A stretch of 64,000 nucleotides of DNA, taken from positions 1-64,000 of the IMG/VR virus record IMGVR_UViG_3300025759_000085; one strand, given 5' to 3'. The notes below the pieces were generated by a model. It was given only the letters and a program-made list of their open reading frames with translations, searched no databases and was not told where the DNA came from. Shown piece by piece: positions 7,847-21,500 of the stretch (the stretch's first letter is position 1; every line of letters starts with the position of its first letter). The position numbers were made by a program, and so were the translations under genes. Origin of the DNA: a virus.

Positions 7847-9552
7847 TGGCTACTAAGATACGCAATACAGCTAGAAATTTTCATGCTCCCGTATTACCAA
7901 ATCCTCCTGCAGAATATAGTCAGGCGTTAACGCATCAACGAGATACGACGCTTAGAGTTTACTTTCAGAGTATAGACGAAGCTATTACACAGGCGTTGCA
8001 GTATGATACCAGTGATATAATTGATGGCTCTATACCCAATAGTAAATTAGAAAACTCTACAATATCTTTTGGTGGTGTTACGTTATCCCTAGGCGGCTCT
8101 GATGCTACTCCTGCGTTTAACCTTGCTGACGCTACTGGATACCCTACATCTAGTCTTGTGGGTACTATAACGAACGCGCAACTAGCTGGCAGTATAACTA
8201 ACGCTAAACTTGTTAATGATAGTGTATCTTATGGTGGTGTATCTCTTGATTTAGGTCAGACTGATGCTACTCCTGCATTTGATCTAAGCGATGCTACTAA
8301 CTATCCTACATCTAGTCTAAGTGGGACTATAACGAATGCGCAACTAGCTGGCAGTATAGCAAATGCGAAATTATCTAATTCCACTGTCTCTTACGGCGGT
8401 GTTCAGTTGGCTCTTGGAGCATCAGACGCAACTCCTGCATTTAATCTAAGTGATGCTACTGATTACCCTACATCTAGTTTAAGTGGGACTATAGCTACCG
8501 CACAAATAGCCGATGACGCAGTAACAGATGCAAAACTTGCAGATTCAATAAACTCAGCTATTACAGCCAATTCAGCTAAAGTAACTAACGCCACACATAC
8601 AGGTGAAGTTACAGGAGCTACAGCCTTAACTATTGCCGACAACGTAGTAGATGAAGCTAACCTTAAAGTATCTAACTCTCCAACTGATGGTTATTTCTTG
8701 TCTGCGCAATCAGGTAACACAGGGGGTTTGACTTGGGCACAAGTATCAAGTGGCATATCTGCAGTAGTTGATGATACAACTCCAGAACTTGGCGGCACAT
8801 TAAATGCTGGCGGTAATGACATAAAAAATGTAGATCAGCTAAGTATTGGTACATCTACACTTACCTATGATTTTTGGATAAGTGGGTATAAAACGTCTGA
8901 AGAAGGCGAGTTGTTTAGAATGACTAACAACAACTCCTCTACTAGTGCTGATGGTAGGTATATAACCTTTTATACTGGCACTAATCACTACGGTAGTCTT
9001 GGTACTAAAGCTGTATCTTATGGTCAGGGTATATTCTTTTCTAGTAACGGTTGTGGTCTTAGGGCTACTAGTCAGTTTTCAACCGACATTGTTGGCCCTT
9101 GCGATGGCATTGGTGACGATAAAGATAATGATGTTGATTTAGGCCAATCTAATAATAGATTTGATGATGTGTACGCTACTAATGGTACTATACAAACATC
9201 AGATAGGAACTTAAAACAAGACATAACAGAACTATCTGATGCAGAAAAGAGAGTGGCAGTAGCTGCAAAAGGCTTATTACGTAAGTATAGATGGATAGAC
9301 GCAGTTGCAGAAAAGGGTGATAATGCTAGAATACACTTTGGTATCATCGCTCAAGACCTAGAAGCTGCTTTCACTGCCGAGGGTCTAGATGCTGGCAGGT
9401 ACGCTATGTTTATTAGCACTACTTGGTGGGAACATGAGGGTGAAAAATATAATGAGCAAGCCCATATACCAGAAGGCGTGACCGCCACAGAGGTAACAAG
9501 ACGCGGTGTTCGGTATCCCGAACTACTAGCATTCATAATATCAGCTCTCTAG
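7846..9552 (+). CDS. Tail fibre with C-terminal S74 intramolecular chaperone
   Basis: A 568-residue protein starting at GTG 7846, which overlaps the previous TAG. Residues about 60-230 hold three shaft repeats of roughly 55-60 residues (SYGGV.L.LG.SDATPAF.L.DAT.YPTSSL.GTI). Residues 452-568 are the peptidase S74 chaperone domain. Its SDRNLK motif supplies the catalytic Ser452 and Lys457, the same five-residue spacing as the endosialidase chaperones. This domain folds the trimer and then cuts itself off before Ser452. The protein is likely to be the main receptor-binding fibre. Both catalytic residues are intact, so autocleavage is expected. Confidence 0.85.
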   Translation: MATKIRNTARNFHAPVLPNPPAEYSQALTHQRDTTLRVYFQSIDEAITQALQYDTSDIIDGSIPNSKLENSTISFGGVTLSLGGSDATPAFNLADATGYPTSSLVGTITNAQLAGSITNAKLVNDSVSYGGVSLDLGQTDATPAFDLSDATNYPTSSLSGTITNAQLAGSIANAKLSNSTVSYGGVQLALGASDATPAFNLSDATDYPTSSLSGTIATAQIADDAVTDAKLADSINSAITANSAKVTNATHTGEVTGATALTIADNVVDEANLKVSNSPTDGYFLSAQSGNTGGLTWAQVSSGISAVVDDTTPELGGTLNAGGNDIKNVDQLSIGTSTLTYDFWISGYKTSEEGELFRMTNNNSSTSADGRYITFYTGTNHYGSLGTKAVSYGQGIFFSSNGCGLRATSQFSTDIVGPCDGIGDDKDNDVDLGQSNNRFDDVYATNGTIQTSDRNLKQDITELSDAEKRVAVAAKGLLRKYRWIDAVAEKGDNARIHFGIIAQDLEAAFTAEGLDAGRYAMFISTTWWEHEGEKYNEQAHIPEGVTATEVTRRGVRYPELLAFIISAL

Positions 9553-9560
9553 GATAAGTA

Positions 9561-12500
9561 ATGGCCTTTACTGGGAACACCGCACAAGAATTCGTCACCG
9601 CCATAAAAGACGTAATAGTAGACCCTGTAACGGGCCTCCAAAAGCCTTCTGGCATGCTAATTATAGATGCCATTAAAGAGGCTTTCCCTACTGAATTGCA
9701 CGAATTAGCGTATGAGTTCGTACTCACCGGCACTGACATGCAAGCGCTGCTGTTCTTTAAAGAACGAAATCCAGACGAATGGACTGATGACGCGCAAGCG
9801 CAGTTAGACGCTATATTCACCCCTAATACACTATACAATGTAATCAAAAAAGCAGTAGATAACAAAACGGACAGAGGTCAAGACGACTATTCATCCAGAA
9901 GAAGGAAAATAGGAAACGCTATATCCGACGTGGAAGACTACTTAAATACTGTAGAATCCGGTCAAGAGCCTAGCCTTTTAAGTAACATATACTACCCAAC
10001 AGGGTTTGAGGAAAACCCCGCAGACTTTTCTGACGAACAGGTACAGCGTTATGAAGGAGTCTATCTTCCTAGTCAGTGGACGGGGCTCTCATCCAGAAAC
10101 ATACAACAGATACTTGATAACGGCGTAGAAAACTATGGCTCTATCCCAACTATACATTATGATTTTGACGGGGATGGCAAGTTAACCCAATCAGACGTTG
10201 ACAACGCTGCTAGATGGGAAGCGCGATACAAAGAAATTACTGGGGAACGGTATGATCCCAAAATTACAGGATTTTCAACTAGCGACCCAGAAACAACCGA
10301 AGCTGAAGTGCCTGATAATGAAGGTTTTGGTACCGCAGTTAACTTATTAGATTTTGACGCAAACGGCGTAGTAGATGCTTTAAGTGATGGTGTATTATAT
10401 CTACGATACTTGTTCGGGCTAAGAGGCGAACAGCTATTTCCCGGGGCAGTCGCCGAAGACGCTACACGAAGCACAGAAGAAATATTAGCGTATTTAGAAG
10501 ACGAAGACTCTCCTATACGGGCATTTCTTGACCTAGATGGTAACGGCGTATCAGATGCTCTAACTGATGGTGTATTATTACTACGTCATGCTTTTGGGTT
10601 AACCGGCAGCATGCTTACTTCCGGTGCCTCCGCAAAAAACAGCCCGTTAACTGAGCCAGAAGTAGAAGCAAAAATAAAAGAAATGATAACTCTACTTCCT
10701 AAAAAGGATATAGATGGTAATTATTTTGTAGTAGATAAAGAGGGTACGAGAAAGATAATTGGCGCTTCCGGTAAAATAGTTGATGCGCCAGATTCAGACT
10801 CAGATCCAGTATTTTGGGACGGCGCTTCTTCACAAGCCATAATGGAGGCTGCAGGTAATCCAGAGATAAACCTTCACACGAGAGCGGCATATAAACGATA
10901 TGCGGAAAGTTTGGGGCTTTCTCTTGAAGAGTTCATGGCGCAATACGACTATACCGGTGACGGGGAAGTAAACATTGGTGACGTATTAAATGTACAAAAG
11001 TATGAATTGGGCACCCAAACACAAGAGCCGGGTTGGGATTTCGACAACTATAAAGAGTTTAGATTAGACAGAGACGAAGATGGTGTTGATGATGATAATG
11101 ACTATTTCCCTGACGACCCGCTATATCAAAGAGAACAACAGTATTTTGAAGTCCTAGACGAAAACAGGACAAAGTCAGATGCCATATATGCTGCAATAGA
11201 CTTTCTTAATAACAAAGATAAATCAAATCAAACACTTTATATTCAAGGCCTACAATCTCTTTCAACCGAAGAAAAAGCGTTAGTAGAACAAATACGAAAA
11301 CTGCCGCAGTATGTGCAGGGTTTGTATAGAAGAAGAAATAAAGTTATAACTGATGCAGATAGAGAACTCTTTTTTAATCTTGTACAGACAACCCCTGATA
11401 ACGATGTCTTTTCTGAGTATAAACTTACACCTCCAGCTATAACTGATTATGATCCAGATTCCGATGGTGACGGAGTGGTTGATTCGGAAGACGCTTTTCC
11501 CAATAATCCAAGAGAAACTGCGGACAGCGATGGTGACGGGTTTGGTGACAACAATGATGCGTTCCCAAATGATCCAAACGAAACCCTTGATTCGGATGGT
11601 GACAGCTACGGTGACAATGCGGATGCCTTTCCTACCGATCCAAATGAGTGGGTTGATACTGACAAAGATGGAGTTGGTAACAATACTGACGAATTTCCGC
11701 AAGACCCAAATGAGTCGGTAGATACTGATAATGATGGCGTTGGTAACAATGCTGACTACGATATAAATAATCCGGACATTAAAAGCGAAGAGGATTATTT
11801 AGACACTATTGATACTGACGAAGATGGTACGCCCGACTATAAAGATTTTTTACCGTCAGACCCTAAATATCAAACTAAAGAGCAGCAAGATAAACAGTTT
11901 GATATGAATCGTTTTGCCGATGATAATTCTAGGGCTTTCATTGGCGTATATAACATAGAGCGTTACAAAGAACACATGGGCGACTCGCTAGGGACGTACG
12001 ATTTTTCTGACCCTAAACTACAAAAATTTCTTAAATGGAAAAACGCTTACGTTAAAAACTGGCGTAAACTTAGTCGGGACAAAGGTAATTACCCTAGGTT
12101 TGGCGTAGACACGGCCGCCGCTAAAGCTCTGCGAGAGTGGCTAATGGATAACACTGAGAGTTACTCTACACGCCAAGGCAAAAATAAGACTATATATCAC
12201 TACGACGAGGAGGCTAAGTTTTTCAAAGCGTTCTTAGCAGCCGAGGGTGATTTTTTTATGGAAGGCCGCGTTAGCGAACGAGAAGCCATGCAAGACGCGG
12301 TCATGGAGTGGCAGCTTGATGGTGCTCCGGATGAGTACATGCAAATTCTTAACACTCAAGGACTTGTAATACCAGAATCGCTTGGTGGGGTTGCTGATGT
12401 AGTAGAAAGACACGCAACTGCTAGAAAGGTTAGGGAAGAGCAATTAAATATGCTCTTTGATGCTATGGAGAACGCGTGGGAGACGGCTGGTAGTTTCTTT

Positions 12501-15500
12501 AGTCCAGATTCCGGTATGGGCGGTTCTATGCGTCACATGGAGCTTGCGTGGGGGCCGGTATATCAGGAGGGAGGCGACCTTGCTATAGGAGAGCGTGTTA
12601 CTGGGCCAGATGATCCTAGAGGTGAAGGACGTGTTATTGAGCTAGATGGCCCATTTGAGTATGCGCCAGAAAAATTAGAACCTTTCAATGACTTACTACC
12701 TAACCCTGCTACAAGAAGAGACTGGCAGAACATGGGATTAGGCAAGTTTATAAATGATTTTGTAGATAAGTATGGCGAAGAAGAGTTTGTAAAGTTTGCT
12801 ACAGAATATAAAGACCTAATAAACGATCCTCTAAACCTTAATTCTGGTGAGAATGCCGTTACCCATAGTAGTGGTGCATCCGGTATTGAACATACTTGGG
12901 CTAACGGTACGGGCGGCCCTATATTAAAGTTCTTAGAAGAAGACTACAAAGATGAAGAAATAAACAAGTGGAAAGAAGTACCCAGAATAACTGAAGACGA
13001 AGAAATAATTATAGATAGGTACACTGAGGCCACTGAAGAGGTACTTCTTTCAATAGAGTCAGGCACCACGGCATTTGATAGAGAAATAGCTGTAAATCTA
13101 GGTGGAGCTCTGCGTTTAGGTGATGCTTGGGCGGGTAGAAAAGAAAGCCAAAAATACAAAGAGCTTTTAGCAGAGGGAGGTGAAGAATACGCAGAAGAAG
13201 AGTATACAAAACTTTGGTTGGCATCTATACCCGACTATGAAGTAGACGCTTATATTGAGTTACCAAACGCCTTTCAACCGGAAACAATACAGACAAATAT
13301 GGGGTGGGATACTAATAGACTATACATGAAAATGCCCGGGGATGATGACATAACCTTTGGTAAGTATGGTGACTGGGTAACTCCCATGTATCTTAATGAT
13401 GCTACTGTAAGAAATAGTTTTGCAAATGTTAGTGAGGACAGCGCATTTCCTCATGGCGCGGGTAACGGCGCGGGGTATTTTGTAGATATAGGCACTGAAT
13501 CTCAGGTCGGCGATTATACTATGATATGGGTTCAGCTCAATGATTCTCCTAGCACCCTAGAAAAAATATTGGACGATTTGGGCCCACTAAAAGCAATTGT
13601 TCAGATAGGCTTAACCATATTTGGTGGCCCAGCCGGAGCAAAACTAGCTTTAGATATAGAATTAGCTACCATAGCCTTGAAAGTTTTAGATGGGCAAACT
13701 TTGCATGGTGAAGACTGGGCAAGTTTAGCGATTTCTGGACTTGTAAAACTAGGCAAAATTACCATGCCAGTTCCTGAAGAGGTGGCTAAAGCTGAAGCGG
13801 CTGCACGTGGGTTAGCAGAAGGTTCAAAAGCCTATGTGGACTACATGAACGTTGCGCAATCAGGTATTGGTATTGCAGGGATGAATTATAGCCAAACCAT
13901 AACTGTACTTAGAGCTGCAGGTGCGGGAAACCTAGAAGATGCTATATTGCCGGTATTAGTAGATTTTGGTGATGATTGGATTAAAGGCGGACTATCGGCA
14001 CTTGGCGCTTCCGATGAATTTATATCTAACATGACTAAGGAACAGTTCGCTGCTATCAACGGCGTTGTTGAAAAGATGGCTAGGGGAGATGATTTTGACG
14101 AGGCCATTCTTGGTGAAACCATTGACTTTTTAGGAGATTATTTAGGAGATTTATACACCGGCAGTGAGACTCAGAATAAACTTAGAACTTTCTTTGAGGG
14201 TATGGAAAATGACATAAAAAATATGATGCGGGTTGCGCAAGAATTCATGGGTGACAGTGACCTAGCTAACCTTGGAGACTATCTACTAGGTCAAGTGGAA
14301 CAAATACCTTTTGGAGACATACTGGCCACTATAAATGAGGATTTTGAAGCTACAATGGCTAAACTTCAAAAGGTGTTGGATGAGTCTGAGCTTGTTCAGG
14401 GTATCGACAAATATGTAATAGATAACATAGATAAAGCAATAGATAGTTTTGTAGTGCCGGTAATAGCCAAAGGGAAGTTAATGTATGAAGACCTACCCGA
14501 TGGCGTTAAAAATCAAATAGAAAAATTAGACGAAGACCTAGAAAAATATGTGGGAGCAGCTAATTCACAGTTAGATCCTGCTATTAAAGAAGCAGTTAAG
14601 GTAGGTTTAGTACAGGAACTTCTTGGTCAAGGCGGCACTTTACAATCTAAAGCTCAAATTGTCAGTGCGTTTACACGAGAACTTATAACTGTAGAGCAGT
14701 TAAAGAAAATGGACGCAACTACGGTGGATATACTAACTGCGCCAGTTGCTGCAGCTGGTATAAGAGCGGCGTTAAACACCGTACTACAGGGCAATCCAAA
14801 CGCAGGTGATAACGCGTTACGTGCTATGGCGGCAACGGCGGAAAATGCTATTAGAACTAGTGTAGAGGGTGGTACTTTCCCTTCAGATTTTAAAAACTAT
14901 ATGGATAACGTATCCGGCAATTTTGACATAGTTGTCGCAAAAAGGTCGGAATTAGACGATATACAGAAAGAAGGCGATCAGCTATCTATAGATATGGAAA
15001 ACGCGGAAAAAGTGTTGGCTGATCTAAAGAAACAACGAACTGATTTACTCGCCGCCGCCAATGCTCCTGATGCTACTGAAGACGACCAACGTGCCCTAGC
15101 TGAATTACAGCAAGACCCGAACTACAACGCTGCACTAGCAGAGGCTACTAACGAAATAGTTAAAATAAGCACCGAAATAAAGAATTTGGACGCAAAAGAG
15201 AACGCGTTAGCAGATGAGTATGAAACGCTTAGAGATGATCTAGGACTGCAAAGTCAATTTGATCCAGCGGTTAAAAAATTTAATGGCGATGTAATGCAAA
15301 TAATAATGGAGGCCAACGCTCCAGAAGTTATTAACAACCCGGAAGGATACAGACAACTTAATGGGCTGGGCCCAGATGTTGATGTGATACAGCATTATTT
15401 GTCAGAAGGTATATTTAATGGCGCACCAACAACCGCCGAAGAGTATAACGGGCGTGTAGATGCTGGCGTAGACACTATATATACAGCAGTTATAACTGAG

Positions 15501-18500
15501 TCTGGGATAGACGATTCAAAACTAACATCTGGTGAAAGACTATCTATCCGTAATCAAATAAAACACACAATAGTTACCAATAGGAATCTAGACGACGCAG
15601 GTACTCTCACTGATTTACAGTATGTAGAACGAATAGCAGGGGATGACTTAACTATAGATGTCAACGCTTCCACTGGAGAGATTAGTATTGTTAGCTCTAC
15701 ACTAGTCCTTAGTGATTTAGATGGCGCGGTGCTAGCAGGTATTAATAACGCGTACGTTACAGAAGATGGACAACCAGCGGGCTTTACAAACCTAGAACAA
15801 GTAGAAAACCGTATTAAAGCTAGAGAATATGTAGCTAATGAGACCGATCTTTTAAGTTATACTGGAATTCCATTGCAGTTTGACACCCCGGAGGAACAAG
15901 AACAGTTTTTTCAAACACTCATCAAGGATGGGCAGGTAAGGGTAATTAATGATGCGGGTGAATATACTTGGACAACACCACCATCAAGTATACAACTTGA
16001 CGTAGACACGCAGAGTGTGAATTCAGTACCACAGACACAAGCCGCTACAACTCTAAATGACTTAGTTAATACAGATCCAGATGCGTACCTAAGTATATTG
16101 GGAGGGATGGACAACCAATCTGCTATGGATGCGGTAAATTCCTATCTAGAAAGTGCAGGTATGCCACCGTTAACTCCTACCAATATACTAGGGGTACCTA
16201 TAGAGGGCATACCCAAGGACGAAGACATGCCTTGGATAGTCAGGACAGCTAAAAGGTATTTAGATTGGAAACAACAAGATGTAACTGAACTGCAAGATAA
16301 AATTAAAGAAATAGAAGACATACCTGAAGACGAAAGATCGTGGTGGCAAAACAATCGTTTAGGCGTATATAAAAACCAACTTGAATATGGCATAGACGCT
16401 GTAGATGACGCAGCAAAATTTGTTTCTACTTCGGCAGCGTTTTTTGGTTACGGAAATACTGCGTTTAGGTCACTAGCTGTTAGTGATGAGGTTATAGCAG
16501 CGCAAATGGAGGGAGAGAAAGCATACAGAGATAAGTTGGTCGAGCTAGCTATAGAAAATGACATAGTAGATAGTGACGTTAACTTTTACACCGATGTACA
16601 GCTTTTTGCTTCTGCACCTTGGGCACAAAGTTTTGTCTATATGATGGAAAACGAGCACCCAGATTTATATGAAGAAGCAAGACTTGCGGGAGTTAAACAT
16701 ACAGAGACTCTTTACAAAGACATAGGTTTAGAGTCAATAACAAACAATGAGTTTAGCAATACAGTTGACATGTTGATTGATGTGTCTGAAGGATATTTAT
16801 CTTCTACCTATACGGACGAACGTGACGCTATGTACGCAAGGATGAACGAAGCGGAAGGTCAAGGTGCTTGGGCAAATGTTAAAGCGGTGTTTGGTGCGGC
16901 TGTTGAATTTCCGACTATGTTTTACAAAGAGGTAGTTCGAGAAGAGTTAGCCGAAATAGGATGGGAAGTATTAATAGCTAGAGGCGCAGGTAGAGTTGTT
17001 AAGGAGTTTAGTCCTGACATTGCTAAAGACATTACACTTAAAATAGGTATTACAGGTGACGCTAGCGTAGAGTTTGGTTCTACATGGTCAGAGGCAGAAT
17101 CAACTATAAGAAACACATTAGAAAACGCAAATATACAATCCCAAAATGCGGGTGGGCCAATTCTCTACACTGAGGATGAGATAGACTACCATTCTGTTAA
17201 AGGTGCTTACGACGCTGCTACCACCACTGTGGCAATAATGGCAGGTACTAACAAGTTTACCTTTAAATTAGATAGACAAATACTAGGTGAAAGCGCTTCA
17301 GAAGTCATAGAACTTACAGGCGACAAGATGCTACGCGTTGGAAATCTTGTTGGAACATCTCTTGCTGAAGGTGCCGGTGAGTTCTTTACAGAGGGTGGAG
17401 GAGCACTAGTTACATCGAGTTATTTGTATGGTCTAGGATTTACAGATATAGACCCACTAGGAGAGGCTGCAAGGTCTGGTACTTTAGGGTTTATAGCGGG
17501 AACAACTACATCTGCAACTGTAATGGGGTTATCTACTCCCCTAAACGACGTTTTTGGCGGTGATAGTAACGATCCTATTGCTAACACACTTGTTACTCAA
17601 TATGAACCGCTAAAAGTGGCTATAGAAAATAAAGACGTTCTAACTACAAACGCCCTACTTACGGATATAGGGGTAAGCTCTATGGACTTTCCACAGGTAT
17701 ACAATGCAGTTATGAACACAGTAGACGATGAAAACTATGTAACTGTTTTGGAAGCGGAAAGAGCGTATGAATACATAGGGTTTGAACCTTCCGGATCAGA
17801 CATAGAAGTTGCGCTTACCATGCAAGATCAATTTAGTGCTCCCGGACTTACAGTTAATCTGTCCGATAGGCTGACCGATTACGTAGTAGATAGTTATGGA
17901 GAAGACAAACTTGGGACAGGTCGCACAACAGCACAAAACTATGACATAATAAAGCATCTAGAAGACATGCGAGATGGCATTGTACCACTAGATGCTACGT
18001 TTATTGACGCGCAGACTGGAGAGTCTACACTTACACAAGATGTAATAGACGCTTATGTGGCTGGATTGCCACTAAGAGAACAAAGCCTGTTGGCACAGTA
18101 TAATGAGGATAATCACGTACCCACAAATATAGTGGAAGAACTTGGCGGATCACTTATGACACAAGCAGAAATTGATAAAATCAACACCGCAATTGCAGAT
18201 TTGCAAGCCCGCCCCGATTCTCCCACAGCACAGGAGGTTTTAGAAATACTTTTAGCTGATACCAGTATTAGCGGTATTCCAAACCAAGTAAAGAACCTTG
18301 TAGATGCTGCATTCCAAGACGCTACAGCACAGGCCAATTTTGCTGCTGCGGTAGTGCAAAAATTAGTAGATGACGGTTCTTTAGAGACTTTAGCTACAGG
18401 TGAGGTATCTGAGGCTCTAGGTAGCAGTGTAGAAGGTGACGAGTCAGGCATATATTTACTACTTAAAAACTTATCAGCAGACATAGCATCAGGCGATAGC

Positions 18501-21500
18501 GACGCGGCGACCAACCTAGCCAACGCCGTTGAAGCGTTAAATACAGCGTTAACAAATCAAGGCGTGGCTGATGCTAACGCTAGAGCGGCAATAACAGATT
18601 TATTGGGTAGTAATGAGGCGGGCAAAGAATCTGGCATATTTAAGGTTCTAAAAGAACTAGACGCAGGTCAAACTACTACAGATCAAGCGGTAGCAAGCGT
18701 TGAAGCTGCATATAAAGCAGCCAACACTGCGCAGGACACAACAATAGCCAGTTTGGCTACAAACTTAGGTAGCCCTGCTACGGACGAAAAGAAAGCCTCG
18801 GGCGTATACTTAGTTATAGAAACCGCTATAGCTGCCGAATCAAGCGCTAGGGAGGAAATACTAGGCGATTACACGGACATTGCTGCGTTTGAGACCGCTT
18901 TAAACTCTACTATGGATGAAAAAGTTAGTGCCTTAAAAACTACTATTGGTGTTCCGGGCGAGTATAAGATAAACGCCGATGGCACCATAAAATATAAAGC
19001 AAACGGTGATCCAGATTGGAAGACCGCACCTACAGGGCATTTTTTAGATGTATACAACGCGTCTAAACTAGAAGGTATTGAGCGTGAAGCAGCTTTATTA
19101 GCGGTGCAAACTAAGTTAGACGCGGACATAGCCAGCGCTAGAGGTCTTGCTACTAGTGAGGCAACTAGAGTAAAAGACGAAATAATAAACACGTATTTCC
19201 CTGCTGCTCCTAGCATTAATCCTGAAGATAACGCAATTATACAACGTATAAACTACATGCAGTCGATTCTAGCTGATGGGCCCGTCCCAAACAGAAACGA
19301 TCCTAGATACGACCCTGTAGCGGACTTTAATGAAAATGGATACATTGGTGTGGGGGATGTTGACAACCTATATAAATCTCTTGGGGCAGAGCAAAGAACT
19401 CGCGTAAGAGACTATATGGTGTTTTTGGATGGTGATACGTTGTTAGGTCAACTAAGGAAAACTCAGCTAGATGCAGACATGCAATTCAACACTTTTGATA
19501 ACAAGTTGACCCTTGCTGTAGATTCTATAAATAACACCATAACCAATGATGTACTAAATCAAATTGGTAAATCGGCTGAAGATAATGATGGTACGGCTAC
19601 AGGGCTATACGCAAGAATAGAAGCAGGTGATTCAGATATACTAACAACTCTGGGGGCTATTGGAGAAGATGGTTCAGGTATTTTACGTGATTTAGAGTTA
19701 GCGGGACTTAGTATAAATCAAATACAGCAGTTTTTGGACGATAATATAGGAAAACCTGCCGAAAATAATAACGGTACAGCCACAGGACTTTTTGCTGCAG
19801 CTAAACAGAACGCTGATGCGATTACTGGACTTACATCGGACATTGCCACTATAAATCGGACGCTGTCGAGAACAGCAAGCCAATCCGCTCTAAATAGCAC
19901 AAATCAAAGATTATCCACTGCTGAAACCGATATAGATAATTTACAGTCTGACCTAAAAACTGAGCAAGGTAAAGTAACTACCGCGCAAGGTGATATTTCT
20001 ACTCTACAAACTGATTTAACTGCAGCTACTACCAGATTAACTACTGCAGAGGGTAATGTATCTACGCTACAGTCTGACTTACAAACTGAGCAAGGTAAAG
20101 TAACTACCGCGCAAGGTGATATTTCTACTCTACAAACTGATTTGACCGCAGCTACTAATACATTAACTACCGTAGTGGATAATTATGCTTCCTTGGTAGA
20201 ATCAGGTGCAGCTACACAAGCTGATTTAGATAAAGCAGAGGAGGCAGTAGTACAAGCGCAAACAGACATTAGTAATCTAAGAATAGACCTAACTAGCGCT
20301 GAAAGTAGTTTGACTACCGCTCAAGGTAATATTTCTACTTTACAGACTAATCTAGGACTTGAGCAAAGTAAAGTAGCTACCGCGCAAGGTGATATTGATG
20401 ATCTGGAAGATGATTTAACCGAAGCTACTACTAGGTTAACCACTGCGGAAACTAATATAACTACTATAAACGGCAACATTAGCACTTTGCAAAATGATGT
20501 TTCTGGCATGAAAACAACCATTGCTCAGCTAGAGAATGATATAGCAAGTAAAGCGTCTACAGCAGATTTAACCGCCGCTTTAACTCGCGTTAGCTCAGCG
20601 GAAAATGACATTGGCACTCTAGAAACAGAAATGGATGCCGCTGAAGGTAGGTTGCTTACTGCGGAAAATAATATAACTACTATAGAAGGTGACTTACAAA
20701 CTGAACAGGGTAAAGTTTCTACTCTACAAACTGATTTAACTGCAGCTACTGGCAGAGTATCTACCTTAGAAACTAATTTACAAACTGAACAGGGTAAAGT
20801 TTCCACTCTGCAAACTGATTTACAAACTGAACAGGGTAAAGTTTCTACTCTGCAAACTGATTTGTCTTCAGCTACTGGCAGAGTATCTACTCTAGAAACC
20901 GACCTGACCGCAGCTACTACTAGGTTAAGCACTGCTGAAGGTAAATTAACAACTTTACAAAATACAAGTGCTACTAAAGAACAACTCGACGCAGCAAAAG
21001 CTGATATAAAAACTGAACAGGATAATGTAGATAAGCTACAAACTGATTTACAAACTGAACAGGGTAAAGTTTCTACTCTGCAAACTGATTTGACTGCAGC
21101 TACTGGCAGAGTATCTACCTTAGAAACTAATTTACAAACTGAACAGGGCAAAGTTTCTACTCTGCAAACTGATTTACAAACTGAACAGGGTAAAGTTTCA
21201 CAGCTACAAATTGATTTATCCAACGCTAATAGCAAAGTTACTAAATTACAAACAGACTTAAATAATGCTGTTGCAAGAGTAACTACTGCAGAGGATGACA
21301 TTGACACCCTAGAAACAGAAATGGATGCCGCTGAAGGTAGGTTAGATACGGCAGAAACTACGTTGGATACCGTACAGACTTCGCTGGGTCAAAAAGCGTC
21401 TGTAGAGTCTTTGAATAATGCCACAACTAGACTTACTACAGCAGAAGGTAAAGTATCCACCCTAGAACAAGAAATGGATGCCGCTGAAGGTAGGTTGGCT

